Shown here: positions 33,454 to 42,050 of the stretch, in pieces
How the letters are laid out: each line of letters starts with the position of its first letter
Numbering within the stretch: the stretch's first letter is position 1
Assembly (NCBI GenBank): GCA_036562635.1
Contig: DATCJU010000081.1
Coordinates: forward strand, 32,706-96,705
Direction of reading: 5' to 3'
Source: DATCJU01 sp036562635
GTDB lineage: Bacteria; Actinomycetota; Actinomycetes; Mycobacteriales; Pseudonocardiaceae
DNA length: 64,000 nt
Translations under genes and position numbers: made by a program
Notes under the pieces: generated by a model
Seen by the model: only the letters and a program-made list of their open reading frames with translations
Told to the model about the DNA's origin: nothing
The model's database searches: none

Positions 33454-34272
33454 TCAGGCCCACCCGCGCAGGTACTCCAGCTGGGCCCGCACCGACCACT
33501 CGGCCGCCGGCCACAGCGCGCGGTCCACGTCGGCGTACACCAGCTCGACCACCTGCCGTGCGGTGGCCTGCGGTCCCAGCTCGTCCAGGGCACGCCGGAC
33601 CTGCTCCAGCCGCTTCTCCCGATGTGCCAGGTAGGCCCGCGCCGCCTCCCCGGCGTCCGGGAGCTCGGGACCGTGTCCGGGCAGCACCGCGGTGCCCGGC
33701 GGCAGGTCGGCCAACCGGCGCAGCGACTCCAGGTAGTCACGCAGCCGCCCGTCCGGATGAGCAACCACGGTCGTCCCACGGCCCAGCACGGTGTCCCCGG
33801 TGAGCACCGAGGACGGCCCGTCCCCCTCCAGCAGGAAACACAGCGAGTCGGCGGTGTGCCCCGGGGTGCCGAGCACCCGGATCACCAGTCCGGCGGCCTC
33901 CACCACGTCCCCGTCGGCCAGCCCTTCCGAGCCCAGCCGCAGCGCCGGGTCCAGGGCCCGCACCGGGGCGCCCACCAGGTCGGCGAAACGCCGAGCACCC
34001 GCGGCGTGGTCGGGGTGGCCGTGGGTGAGCAGCACGAGCGACACCGGTCCCTGCTCCGCGACCCGCCGCAGGTGGGTCTCGTCGTCCGGCCCGGGGTCGA
34101 CCACGACGCACTCGGTCGTGCCCGGCGCACGCAGCACCCAGGTGTTGGTGCCGTCGAGGGTCATCGGGGACGGGTTCTCCGCCAGCAGCACGCCCGCCGA
34201 GGCGGTCACCGGGCGCAGCTGTCCGTAGGCGGGGTGCTCGGCCCGCACCCCCTCCGGTCGTCCGCTCACCAC
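33454..34272 (-). CDS. Metallo-beta-lactamase-fold hydrolase (Rv3677c-like)
   Basis: The start is one of two adjacent GTG codons (34272 or 34269) after GGGAGAGGGGG, giving about 272 residues. The metal motif THGHPDHAAG lies near residue 88, and further ligands come from GTPGHTADS, LTGDTVLG and LPGHGPEL. The C-terminal winged-helix-like region (QATARQVVELVYADV) matches the LACTB2/Rv3677c subgroup, some of which are RNA endonucleases or hydroxyacyl hydrolases. It converges with the clamp paralogue and lies behind a NUDIX gene on the same strand. Confidence 0.9.
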   Translation of the reverse strand: MVSGRPEGVRAEHPAYGQLRPVTASAGVLLAENPSPMTLDGTNTWVLRAPGTTECVVVDPGPDDETHLRRVAEQGPVSLVLLTHGHPDHAAGARRFADLVGAPVRALDPALRLGSEGLADGDVVEAAGLVIRVLGTPGHTADSLCFLLEGDGPSSVLTGDTVLGRGTTVVAHPDGRLRDYLESLRRLADLPPGTAVLPGHGPELPDAGEAARAYLAHREKRLEQVRRALDELGPQATARQVVELVYADVDRALWPAAEWSVRAQLEYLRGWA

Positions 34273-34351
34273 AACCCCCTCTCCCGACGAGCCGGGCACA
34301 CCGGACCGACACCCCGGACGCGCCCGGCCGCGCGGCGTCCACCGCTCCGAC

Positions 34352-35224
34352 TCACGGGGTCTCCAGGCGGTCGTCGGGGCGCGCGTCCAGGTGGCCCGGG
34401 GCCGACTCGTAGCCGGGCTCGCCGGGCAGCACCACGCGGATCACGTCGCCCTGCCGTACCACCCTGGGCACGATCTTGGCGATCTGCCGGGGCACGGCCA
34501 GCGCCTCGGCCACCGTGTGCACCTCGGCCAGCTCGGCCAGCGTCATCCAGGTGGGAGGCAGCAACGAGCGGCGACCGGCCTTCCAGTCCTCCAACGCCTC
34601 GGCGGGACGCTGCCACCCCGAGTCCTCGGCCTCGGTCGTCACACCGTCGGCGTGCTGGCCGGGAGGCAGCGCGGCCAGGAAGAACCGTGCGTCGTAGCGG
34701 CGCGGCTCCTCGGGCGGCGTGACCCAGTTCGCCCACGGCCGCAGCAGGTCCGCCCGCAGCACCAGTCCGGCGTCCGCGAGGAACTGGGCCAGGGACACCT
34801 CCCGGGACTCCAGCGCCTGCCGGGCCTCGGCGTAGGGGGTGGTGTCGGCGACGACCGAGTGGGCGTCGGGGCCGGCCAGCAACACCCCGGACTCCTCGAA
34901 CGTCTCACGCACCGCCGCGCACACCAGGGCCCGGGCCAGGTCGGGCTCGCAGCCGAAGCACCGGGCCCACCAGGACGGCTCGGGCCCGTGCCAGGCCACG
35001 GAGGTGTCGGCGTCCCTGCGGTCCACCCCGCCGCCGGGGAACACCGTCATCCCGCCGGCGAAGGCCATCGCGGTGACCCGGTGCAGCAGGAACACCTCCA
35101 GGCCGGCCACGCCGTCCCGGACCAGGGCGACGGTCGCCGCGTCACGCGGTACCGCGGGGACCGCCGGCGGCTCCTCGGGGAACATCTCGGGAGGGAGCGT
35201 CAGCTCCTCGGGCAGTCGAGGCAC
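34352..35224 (-). CDS. NUDIX hydrolase
   Basis: GTG 35224 stands seven bases after TAGGGT on the minus strand, so the leaderless start is firm; the protein has 290 residues. It begins RLPEELTLPPEMFPEE. The NUDIX segment is split: AFAGGMTVFPGGGVD opens it, and after a 25-residue insert with SWWARCFGCEPDL the REx2EE part appears as VRETFEESGVLL. This large NUDIX type (RppH-unlike, NudL/ NUDT19-like) often has no known substrate. It lies 80 bases before the MBL hydrolase gene and is divergent from the oxidoreductase gene. Confidence 0.85.
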   Translation of the reverse strand: MPRLPEELTLPPEMFPEEPPAVPAVPRDAATVALVRDGVAGLEVFLLHRVTAMAFAGGMTVFPGGGVDRRDADTSVAWHGPEPSWWARCFGCEPDLARALVCAAVRETFEESGVLLAGPDAHSVVADTTPYAEARQALESREVSLAQFLADAGLVLRADLLRPWANWVTPPEEPRRYDARFFLAALPPGQHADGVTTEAEDSGWQRPAEALEDWKAGRRSLLPPTWMTLAELAEVHTVAEALAVPRQIAKIVPRVVRQGDVIRVVLPGEPGYESAPGHLDARPDDRLETP

Positions 35225-35329
35225 GGTGAAGACCCTACGACCCGGGGGAAGACCTCGGGTGAGGTCTGCTTCACGCCCCACCGGCCCGGCCTGCCGGGCG
35301 CTCCGCCCGACCGGAGGCAGGATGGGCCC

Positions 35330-36229
35330 GTGGAGCAGCAGTTGCGTGTAGGACTCGTCGGGGCGGGGCCGTGGGCACGCAGGGTGCACGCCCCCGCCAT
35401 CGCCGACCATCCGGGCACCCGGCTCTCCGCGGTGTGGGCCCGGCGCCGGGCGGCCGCCGAGGAGGTGGCGGGCCCACACGGTGCGCAGGTGGTCGACAGC
35501 CCGGACGAACTCCTGACCGGTGACCTGGTGGACGCGGTCGCGTTCGCGGTGCCGCCCGACGTGCAGGCCGAGCTGGCGATCCGGGCCGCCCAGGCCGGGC
35601 GACACCTGATCCTGGAGAAACCCGTCGCCGCCACCCTGGCCGACGCCCGACGGCTGGCCGACGCGGTGGAGCAGGCAGGAGTGGCCTCCCTGGTGGTGCT
35701 GACCCGCCGTTTCGCCCCGGAGACCCGGGCCTGGCTGGAGGAGCTGCGGCGGCTCGAGGGCTGGACGGGTGGCTCGGCCCGCTGGCTGTCCGGTGCCCTG
35801 CTGGGTGGGGACTACAGCGCCTCGGAGTGGCGGCACCGCGACGGCGGGGCCCTGCTCGACGTGGGCCCGCACGCGGTGGACCTGCTCGACGCGGCCCTAG
35901 GCCCGATCACCGAGGTGCTGGCCGCGCACCGCTCCCCACGGGACCTGTGGCACCTGGTGCTCGGGCACTTCGGGGGTGCCGTCAGCACGGTCGTCCTCTC
36001 CGGGCGGTTGCCGGTCCGCCCGACCATCGTCGAGTTCTCGGTGTACGGCGAACACGGCTACCGCTCCCTGTCCGGCCGAGACACCCCACCTCTGGAATGC
36101 TTCACCAACCTGCTCGACGACTTCGTGGCCATGGTGGTGAGCGGCACCACCACCCACCCCTGCGACGTCCGGCGCGGGCTGCACCTGCAGTGGGTGCTGG
36201 ACACGGCCTACCGCATGACCATCGGGTGA
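35330..36229 (+). CDS. Gfo/Idh/MocA family oxidoreductase
   Basis: GTG 35330 is six bases after CAGGAT (leaderless type) and gives 299 residues. The Rossmann motif GLVGAGPWARRVHAPAI is near residues 8-24, and the substrate-domain motif EKPVAATLADARRL follows near 100. The DGGALLDVGPHAVDLL segment near 170 holds the conserved Asp/His region. It should be an NAD(P)-dependent sugar or cyclitol dehydrogenase in the cytosol. It has no sugar-catabolic neighbours, so the substrate is open. The TPR gene follows on the same strand about 100 bases on. Confidence 0.88.
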   Translation: MEQQLRVGLVGAGPWARRVHAPAIADHPGTRLSAVWARRRAAAEEVAGPHGAQVVDSPDELLTGDLVDAVAFAVPPDVQAELAIRAAQAGRHLILEKPVAATLADARRLADAVEQAGVASLVVLTRRFAPETRAWLEELRRLEGWTGGSARWLSGALLGGDYSASEWRHRDGGALLDVGPHAVDLLDAALGPITEVLAAHRSPRDLWHLVLGHFGGAVSTVVLSGRLPVRPTIVEFSVYGEHGYRSLSGRDTPPLECFTNLLDDFVAMVVSGTTTHPCDVRRGLHLQWVLDTAYRMTIG

Positions 36230-36326
36230 TCTGCCCGGCCGGTGGTACCCGCACAACGGTGCGGACAGTGGCTACCCTGCCCGGGACCATCCGCCCTGAC
36301 GACCGTCGACACGCGTGAGGTGCCCG

Positions 36327-37658
36327 GTGAGCGGACCACCGGCGGAACTGCTGGCCTACTCGATCGACCCCGAGACGCTGCACGAGGTCCCGCAGCAGCC
36401 CGAGCTGCTGGCCCGGTGGCTGGAGGACGCCCTGGAGTGGCCGGAGCCGGAGGACCGGGTCATGGCGTACCGACAGCACACCTGGATCGGGCAGGCCGCA
36501 CGCATGATGCGGCGGCTCGACGTGGCCGAGCAGCACCTGACGGCGGCGCTGCGGTTGGCCGAGGGACACGGGTCACCGCAGTCGGTGCTGCTGGCCCGGA
36601 TCCGCCTGGCCCACGTGCACCAGTGGCAGGGGCGGTTCCGGCAGGCCACCACCGAGTTCGAACGCTGTCTGCGGGAGGGCCGGCAGGAGCTGTCGGGGGA
36701 GAACTACGCGTTCGTGCTGCAGCACGCCGGCAAGGCGTACTACGAGGCCGGGCACTGGACCCGCGCCCGCGAGCTGTTCGCGGAGGCGCTGCGGTGGCGC
36801 ACGGAGCACGGGGTGGACCGGAAGCTGGTGGACTCGTCCCGGCTGGCTCTGGACGGGGCGGACGCCTGTGTGGTGGCGGAGAACGTGGCCACCGTCCTGG
36901 ACCGCCTGGTGGCGCAGGCGACGGAACGAGCGGGTGGGCGGGCCGCCGACCTGGTCGCCGAGCACGGGCTGTCCGGGCGGCAACGGACGGTGCTCTCCGT
37001 ACTGCGCCCCCTGCTGCTGGCCGGTCCGGTACCGGTGGACCTGGCCACCGGGGTCCTGGACGCCGGCGAGGAGGAGCTGGCGCCCCGCACGGGAGCCCGC
37101 CTCGCCGAGGAACTGGCCGCCGGACTGGTGCCGGGCGCGGTGGGCTGGGCCAGCGCCGAGGAGGACCTCCACGGGGCGTTGTCCGACCTGGTGGCGACCG
37201 GCTGGCTGCAGGAGCAGGAGGGGTGGTTGCGGGCCGAGGAGCGATGTCGCCGGCTGCTCGTCGAGCTGACCACGCTGCTGGACCGGGTGGCCGGGGAGCT
37301 GTGGGCGGCCTCCGGCCGGGTGCCCGTGCTGCTCGACCTGACCGGCGAGGTGATCGACCTGGCGGTGGGCACCGCCCCGGGGAGGGGGTTCGGCGCCGTG
37401 GTCACCGCGCTGTCAGCCACCGACACCGGACCCGCGGGCCGGTTGCTCGACCGGTTCGAGGCGCTGCGCCTGTACCGCGCCGAGGCACGGCAGGCGGCTC
37501 GGGACATCGGCCGCCGTGCCCAGGACACCGGTACGGCCTGGATGTTGGTCTCGGCCGCCACCGGACGGGTCGCCGCCCGACCGTACCGGCTGCTGGGTGC
37601 GGAGCGGCGTGCGGTGCTCCTCGCGGAACTCCGGGCGCTGCTGGGCCACCCCGCGTGA
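36327..37658 (+). CDS. TPR protein fused to an unknown C-terminal region
   Basis: GTG 36327 lies six bases after GAGG and gives 443 residues. Residues 1-175 form three to four tetratricopeptide repeats (AEQHLTAALRLAE, ATTEFERCLREG, ARELFAEALRWR) and resemble a free-standing actinobacterial TPR protein of about 180 residues. Residues 180-443 do not resemble any family I know. They include a possible winged-helix segment (DLHGALSDLVATGWLQEQEGWLRAE is split here by its hinge) and Arg/Ala-rich helices. Coding character is continuous, so this looks like a genuine fusion. It is probably cytosolic. Confidence 0.7.
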   Translation: MSGPPAELLAYSIDPETLHEVPQQPELLARWLEDALEWPEPEDRVMAYRQHTWIGQAARMMRRLDVAEQHLTAALRLAEGHGSPQSVLLARIRLAHVHQWQGRFRQATTEFERCLREGRQELSGENYAFVLQHAGKAYYEAGHWTRARELFAEALRWRTEHGVDRKLVDSSRLALDGADACVVAENVATVLDRLVAQATERAGGRAADLVAEHGLSGRQRTVLSVLRPLLLAGPVPVDLATGVLDAGEEELAPRTGARLAEELAAGLVPGAVGWASAEEDLHGALSDLVATGWLQEQEGWLRAEERCRRLLVELTTLLDRVAGELWAASGRVPVLLDLTGEVIDLAVGTAPGRGFGAVVTALSATDTGPAGRLLDRFEALRLYRAEARQAARDIGRRAQDTGTAWMLVSAATGRVAARPYRLLGAERRAVLLAELRALLGHPA

Positions 37659-37730
37659 GCCACACCCGCCGGCCCACCGGACCGGGCAGGGCGCCGATGT
37701 GCGTCGGCCACGACGGTGGTCGGACGGGGA

Positions 37731-39086
37731 TCAGCCCTCCGGCTGGTATCCGGTGGGGTAGGTGGGGCGAGGGTAGCCGTTGGGCACCGGGTAGCTGGGG
37801 TTGGTGTTGGCGACCGGCCACGGCCCGCTGACGGTGGCACCGCTGTAGCCGCCGTACCCCACGCCGTTGGTGCCCGGTGCGCTCTCGTCCTGCCCGTGCC
37901 CGGCGTCCTCGGAACCGGGCAGGGACGAGTTGTTCGCCGCCTGCCACAGGTCGCCGCCGGAACCGTTGTTGCCGTTCTGCTCGCGCTGGGCGAGCTCCTC
38001 GTGCAACTTACGCAGCAGGTTCCGCTCCCGGTCGGTCAGCTTCGCGTCCACCGCCGCGGGCAGCTTCACCCGGGTCGGCATCGCCTCCGGGGCCAGCTCG
38101 CTCATCCCGTTGGACTGGTTCCGCGCCGGTTCGCCGGGCAGGCCACCCGACTCCCCGTGGTCCACCTGTTCCAGGCCGGAGTGCGTGGAGGAGTGCGTGG
38201 CGTAGGAGACCTCGGTACCACCGGCGGGTGCGAGCGCACTCGGGTCGACGGCGGGCAGTACCCGGGTGGGCTGGGGAGCGTCCAGCTCGTTCCGGGGCCC
38301 CTCGTCACCGATTCCGGCCAGTTCCAGCCGGGTGTGGTCGTTCTCCGGCAGGTCGACCTCCGCCGGGGGCGGCTGGAGCGGGCGCAGGGCGGGCTCGACC
38401 CGCTCGGCACGCGGGGCGCGGGTCTCGGCGCGACGGGCCGCACGCTGCGGACGCCGCTCGGCGACCGGCTCGGCACCGAGCACGCCACGGTCCACCGACA
38501 CCGGTCGGGCCGCGGCCAACGCCCTGCGGTGGTACTCCGGGGGATCCATGTCAGCCGGGATGACCTCCACCGACGCCCGCACCCCGGCGCGACGCAGGGC
38601 CCTGGCGACCAGGTGGGTGGTCGCGGTGGGTACCCCGTCGGCGCCCAGTTCGACCAGCACCACCCGCTGCGGCACGGCACCGGAGGTGGCGCCGGCGGGG
38701 GTGGTGCGCCAGGTGGCCAGCACGGCGCGGACCGCGGGCAGCCGGCGCAGCACGCCACGGAGCGTCTCGCTCAGGCCACCGGCGGGGTCGTCGGCGTCGC
38801 TGAACCGATGCTGGCCGGTGGGGAGGGAGTCGACGACGTCCAGTCGATCGACCAGGGTGACGTCCATCAGCGCCGCTTCCGCCATGCGGCGCAGCTGGTA
38901 CTGCTCGTCCGAGGTGACAGGTGTCCGACCTGCGATCAGGCAGCCGAGCAGCAGCTCGACGGCCCGGTCGGGCTGGGCGAGCGCGATGTAGTCGCGGGCC
39001 AACGTCAGTGCGTCATCGTCCACCCGCCCGGCCATGGCCAGCAGCAGGCGGTGCAGCAGCTCCGGCAGTGCGACGGCGTCCACCAC
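37731..39086 (-). CDS. Unknown protein, long member of a tandem paralogous pair
   Basis: The 451-residue protein begins ALPELLHRLLLAMAGRV. Residues 1-185 match the whole of the protein encoded at 39326-39961 in pattern: an ELLxRLxxxxAGRxxDxxL start, a central LxELGAD / VTTxASAE-type region and a PADxxPxxYHxxAL end. Residues 190-451 are a disordered extension rich in Arg/Pro then Gly/Asn/Tyr/Pro, including a coiled-coil-like stretch KLTDRERNLLRKLHEELAQRE near 350. There is no signal or membrane helix. The function is unknown; the pair is seen in Pseudonocardiales-type genomes as far as I recall. Confidence 0.65.
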   Translation of the reverse strand: MVDAVALPELLHRLLLAMAGRVDDDALTLARDYIALAQPDRAVELLLGCLIAGRTPVTSDEQYQLRRMAEAALMDVTLVDRLDVVDSLPTGQHRFSDADDPAGGLSETLRGVLRRLPAVRAVLATWRTTPAGATSGAVPQRVVLVELGADGVPTATTHLVARALRRAGVRASVEVIPADMDPPEYHRRALAAARPVSVDRGVLGAEPVAERRPQRAARRAETRAPRAERVEPALRPLQPPPAEVDLPENDHTRLELAGIGDEGPRNELDAPQPTRVLPAVDPSALAPAGGTEVSYATHSSTHSGLEQVDHGESGGLPGEPARNQSNGMSELAPEAMPTRVKLPAAVDAKLTDRERNLLRKLHEELAQREQNGNNGSGGDLWQAANNSSLPGSEDAGHGQDESAPGTNGVGYGGYSGATVSGPWPVANTNPSYPVPNGYPRPTYPTGYQPEG

Positions 39087-39325
39087 GCAGCGTCTCCTTC
39101 CGGCCCGCCGGCGGCGACGGGCATCGCGGTCCCCTGTTCCGGTTCTGGCCTGGCAGCCGTTTCCTGGGCGGTCCGGTCAGCGCGGTGGCCGAGTCACCGC
39201 ACCGACCACGCACCGCACCGTACACACGCCGATTCACCCTAGAGGGTTAAAGCCGCTCGGATCACCTGCACCACATAACGAACCGAGGAAAGCCAGGAAA
39301 CCGGAACCACACGGAAACCGGTCCG

Positions 39326-39961
39326 TCAGGCACCGCTGCTCGCCAGGGAGTCCGCCCCGGCGCACACGAGTATCGACGCGTCCAACGCCTCCTGGTGGTA
39401 GGGCGAGGGCTGGTAGTCCGCCGGCAGCACCTCGACGCACGGCTCGTGCTCCCCGAGCGCGCGCAGCACCCGCTGCAGCTCCCCGGTCAGTGCGACGACC
39501 TCGGCCGAGGCGGAGGTGGTCACCAGGATCACCCGCTTGGCCGCGTCGGGGTCACCCCCGGCCGGGTACCGCCAGCTGCAACGCACCTCACGTACCCCGG
39601 GGCGGCCCCGCATCGCCGCACCGAGCACCACCGCCGCCTGGTCACCGCCACCCCCGCGCGGATCGTCGGCGGTGAAGGACCAGTCCCGCAGCCCGAACCC
39701 ACCGGTGTCGTCGAGCAGGGACACCGAGAGCACCGCGGCCCGGTCCGCGCCCAACGGCAGCAGCGCGGCACCCAGCAGCTCGTACTCGGCCTCGGTCAGC
39801 CCGATCCGGTCCCGCAGCAGCGCCCGGGGCAGGGCGTGGACCAGCACGTCCACCGCCCCGCCCGCCAACCAGTCCCGGTACCGCCACAGCAGCTCGTCCG
39901 GGAGCCGCCCGGCCAGCCGCAACAACAGCTCGTGGCACCCCAGCTCAGGGTCGGAATGCAT
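39326..39961 (-). CDS. Unknown protein, short member of the tandem paralogous pair
   Basis: ATG 39961 gives 211 residues, beginning MHSDPELGCHELLLRLAGRL. The protein shares the N-terminal domain of the neighbour at 37731-39086, including YRDWLAGG versus RDYIALAQ and PADYQPSPYHQEALDAS versus PADMDPPEYHRRALAAA. No catalytic motif is evident. It follows ridA by only four bases, so it is likely cotranscribed with DUF4177 and ridA. A 240-base gap without terminator-like structure separates it from the longer paralogue. Confidence 0.65.
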   Translation of the reverse strand: MHSDPELGCHELLLRLAGRLPDELLWRYRDWLAGGAVDVLVHALPRALLRDRIGLTEAEYELLGAALLPLGADRAAVLSVSLLDDTGGFGLRDWSFTADDPRGGGGDQAAVVLGAAMRGRPGVREVRCSWRYPAGGDPDAAKRVILVTTSASAEVVALTGELQRVLRALGEHEPCVEVLPADYQPSPYHQEALDASILVCAGADSLASSGA

Positions 39962-39965
39962 GGGA

Positions 39966-40424
39966 TCAACCCACCTCGACGACGAGTTCCACCTCGACCG
40001 GGGCGTCCAGCGGCAGCTCCGCGACACCCACGGCGGAGCGGGCGTGCCGTCCCGCATCCCCGAACAGCTCCACCAGCAGCTCCGAGGCACCGTTGAGCAC
40101 CACGGGCTGCCCGGTGAAGCCCTCGGCCGAGGCGACGAAACCGACCACCTTCACCACGCGCACCACCGAGTCCAGGCCGACGAGGGCGTCCACCGCGGCC
40201 AGGGCGTTGAGCGCGCAGGTGCGGGCGTGTTCCTTGGCGGCCTCCGGGCTGACCTCCGCACCGACCTTCCCGGTGGCGGCCAGCACGCCGTCCACCATCG
40301 GCACCTGCCCGGAGGTGAACACCAGGGAGCCGGTGCGCACGGCGGGGACGTAGGCGGCCACCGGCGCCGCCACCGGGGGCAGCTGGATGCCCAGCTCGGC
40401 GAGGCGCTGTGTCCAGCGACCCAT
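39966..40424 (-). CDS. RidA/YjgF family enamine/imine deaminase (Rv3678c-like)
   Basis: The 152-residue protein has the YjgF/RidA core: YVPAVRTGSLVFTSGQVPMVDG near residues 25-45, a central CALNALAAVDALVGLDSV helix and the C-terminal ARSAVGVAELPLDAPVEVEL. The Arg in HARSAVGV matches the essential Arg of RidA. It would remove reactive enamines formed by PLP enzymes. It starts three bases after the DUF4177 stop, so the two are coupled, as in the Rv3678A-Rv3678c order. Confidence 0.88.
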   Translation of the reverse strand: MGRWTQRLAELGIQLPPVAAPVAAYVPAVRTGSLVFTSGQVPMVDGVLAATGKVGAEVSPEAAKEHARTCALNALAAVDALVGLDSVVRVVKVVGFVASAEGFTGQPVVLNGASELLVELFGDAGRHARSAVGVAELPLDAPVEVELVVEVG

Positions 40425-40427
40425 GTG

Positions 40428-40586
40428 TCAGGCCTCCTTCGGACGCTTCAGGTAGGCCACGTGCTGCTCGCCCGTGGGGTTGGGCAGGACGGTCACCAGC
40501 TCCCAGCCGTCCTCGCCCCACTGGTCGAGGATCTGCTTGGTGGCGTGGATGAGGAGCGGGACGGTCGCGTACTCCCACTTGGTCAT
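40428..40586 (-). CDS. DUF4177 small protein (Rv3678A-like)
   Basis: A 52-residue frame starts MTKWEYATVPLLIHATKQIL and includes DQWGEDGWELVTV, the characteristic DUF4177 core, then ends in KRPKEA. It is cytosolic and of unknown function; the same small gene precedes ridA in mycobacteria. A TACGCT box eight bases before the ATG (minus strand, 40595-40600) suggests a very short or absent leader. It is divergent from the small membrane protein at 40703. Confidence 0.85.
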   Translation of the reverse strand: MTKWEYATVPLLIHATKQILDQWGEDGWELVTVLPNPTGEQHVAYLKRPKEA

Positions 40587-40702
40587 GGCGTTGGAGCGTA
40601 GTGCAGGGTGGGGGTGTCAGGGCCACGACATCGCCGACCTGACCATGGTCCGGACCGGTGACATCAGCTTCACAAAACGTGTCCGGACGCTACCGTGATC
40701 AC

Positions 40703-40954
40703 ATGGAGACGTGGCGCGTGGTGGCCGCCGGCCTGCTGGCCCTTAGCGGGCTGTTCCTGACGCTGGTCGCCGCGGCGCAGGCCCGGGACCGGCGGGGCCG
40801 CATGCCCGGGGACGTCCGCCGGACGGTACTGATCACCCTGGGGATCGTGGCGGTCGCGGTCTGGCTCACCGCGACCGTGCTCCCGTCCACGGTGGCCTGG
40901 GCGCTCGTGGCCGCGTCCGTGAGCATCATTCTCATCATCACACTGGCCGACTGA
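40703..40954 (+). CDS. Small two-helix membrane protein
   Basis: TACCGT six bases before ATG 40703 supports a leaderless 83-residue protein. Two hydrophobic segments (about 5-24 and 44-80, perhaps two helices) surround a basic loop QARDRRGRMPGDVRR. The composition fits an integral membrane protein. It lies upstream of the ArsA-like pair on the same strand, but 90 bases and a separate promoter lie in between. I do not recognise a family. Confidence 0.7.
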   Translation: METWRVVAAGLLALSGLFLTLVAAAQARDRRGRMPGDVRRTVLITLGIVAVAVWLTATVLPSTVAWALVAASVSIILIITLAD

Positions 40955-41045
40955 ACCTACGCCGACCAGGGCATATCCCCGTCGCGCACCGGTTGGGAAC
41001 CTCACACCGGTCGAGCCCCCGGAGCAGAGGACTTACGCTGCTCGT

Positions 41046-42050
41046 GTGACGACCCCGCCGAACGGCTGGACCGACGAGCTGGCCCGAGCCCGGCTGCACG
41101 TGGTCACCGGCAAGGGCGGGACCGGCAAGACCACCATGGCGGCCGCCCTCGCGCTCGCCCTGGCCTGGCGGAGACGGCGGGTCCTGCTGGTCGAGGTGGA
41201 GGGTCGCCAGGGCATCGCCCAGCTCTTCGGCGTTCCCCCGCTGCCCTACGCCGAGCAGCACATCGCCCGTACCCCCGGCGGTGGTGAGGTGCGCGCACTG
41301 GCGGTGGACGCCGAGGCGGCGCTGCTCGAGTACCTGGACATGTTCTACAACCTGGGCTTCGCCGGGCGGACGCTGCGCAGGATGGGTGCGATCGAGTTCG
41401 CCACCACACTGGCTCCCGGGCTGCGGGACGTCCTGCTCACCGGCAAGGTCAAGGAGTGCGTCACCCGCACCGACTCACGGGGCCGGCACGTCTACGACGC
41501 CGTGGTGCTGGACGCCCCGCCGACCGGCCGGGTGGTGAAGTTCCTCGACGTCACCAGGGCCATGGCCGACCTGGCGAAGGTGGGGCCGATCCGGGACCAG
41601 AGCGAGGGTGTGGTCCGGCTGATGCACTCCGGGGACACCGTGGTCCACCTGGTGGCCCTGTTGGAAGAGCTGCCGGTGCGGGAAACCCTGGACGCGGTCG
41701 AGGAGCTGGACGCCGCCGACCTGCGTCCCGGGGCCGTGCTGGTGAACCGGGTCCGACCCCCACGACTGCCCGCACGGTCGATCAACCCGGCCGCCGACGG
41801 CCGGGTGGACGCCGGACGGGTACGCAACGGGCTGCTCGCCGCCGGCCTGGACCTGCCGGCGGAGGTGTTGGACGGCCTGGTGGACGAGACGGTGCAGCAC
41901 GCGACGCGGGTCCAGATCCAGCAACAGGCCCGCGCGCAGCTCACCGCCGCCGACCTACCGTTGCTGGAGGTGCCGGAGTTGACCAGTGGAGTCGACCTCG
42001 CCGGCCTGTACGAGCTGGCGGAGCTGCTGCGCGACCAGGGGGTTCGGTGA
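41046..42050 (+). CDS. ArsA/GET3-like ATPase, first of pair (Rv3679-like)
   Basis: GTG 41046 is six bases after TACGCT (leaderless). The 334-residue protein has the deviant Walker A loop GKGGTGKTT near residue 23, a switch region LDAPPTGRVVKFLD near 160, and the DTVVHLVALLEELPVRET helix. It belongs to the anion-transporter/GET3 ATPase class that works as pairs in mycobacteria (Rv3679-Rv3680). It overlaps the next gene (GTGA), so the two subunits are made together and probably form a heterodimer. A role in tail-anchored or membrane protein handling is inference. Confidence 0.9.
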   Translation: MTTPPNGWTDELARARLHVVTGKGGTGKTTMAAALALALAWRRRRVLLVEVEGRQGIAQLFGVPPLPYAEQHIARTPGGGEVRALAVDAEAALLEYLDMFYNLGFAGRTLRRMGAIEFATTLAPGLRDVLLTGKVKECVTRTDSRGRHVYDAVVLDAPPTGRVVKFLDVTRAMADLAKVGPIRDQSEGVVRLMHSGDTVVHLVALLEELPVRETLDAVEELDAADLRPGAVLVNRVRPPRLPARSINPAADGRVDAGRVRNGLLAAGLDLPAEVLDGLVDETVQHATRVQIQQQARAQLTAADLPLLEVPELTSGVDLAGLYELAELLRDQGVR

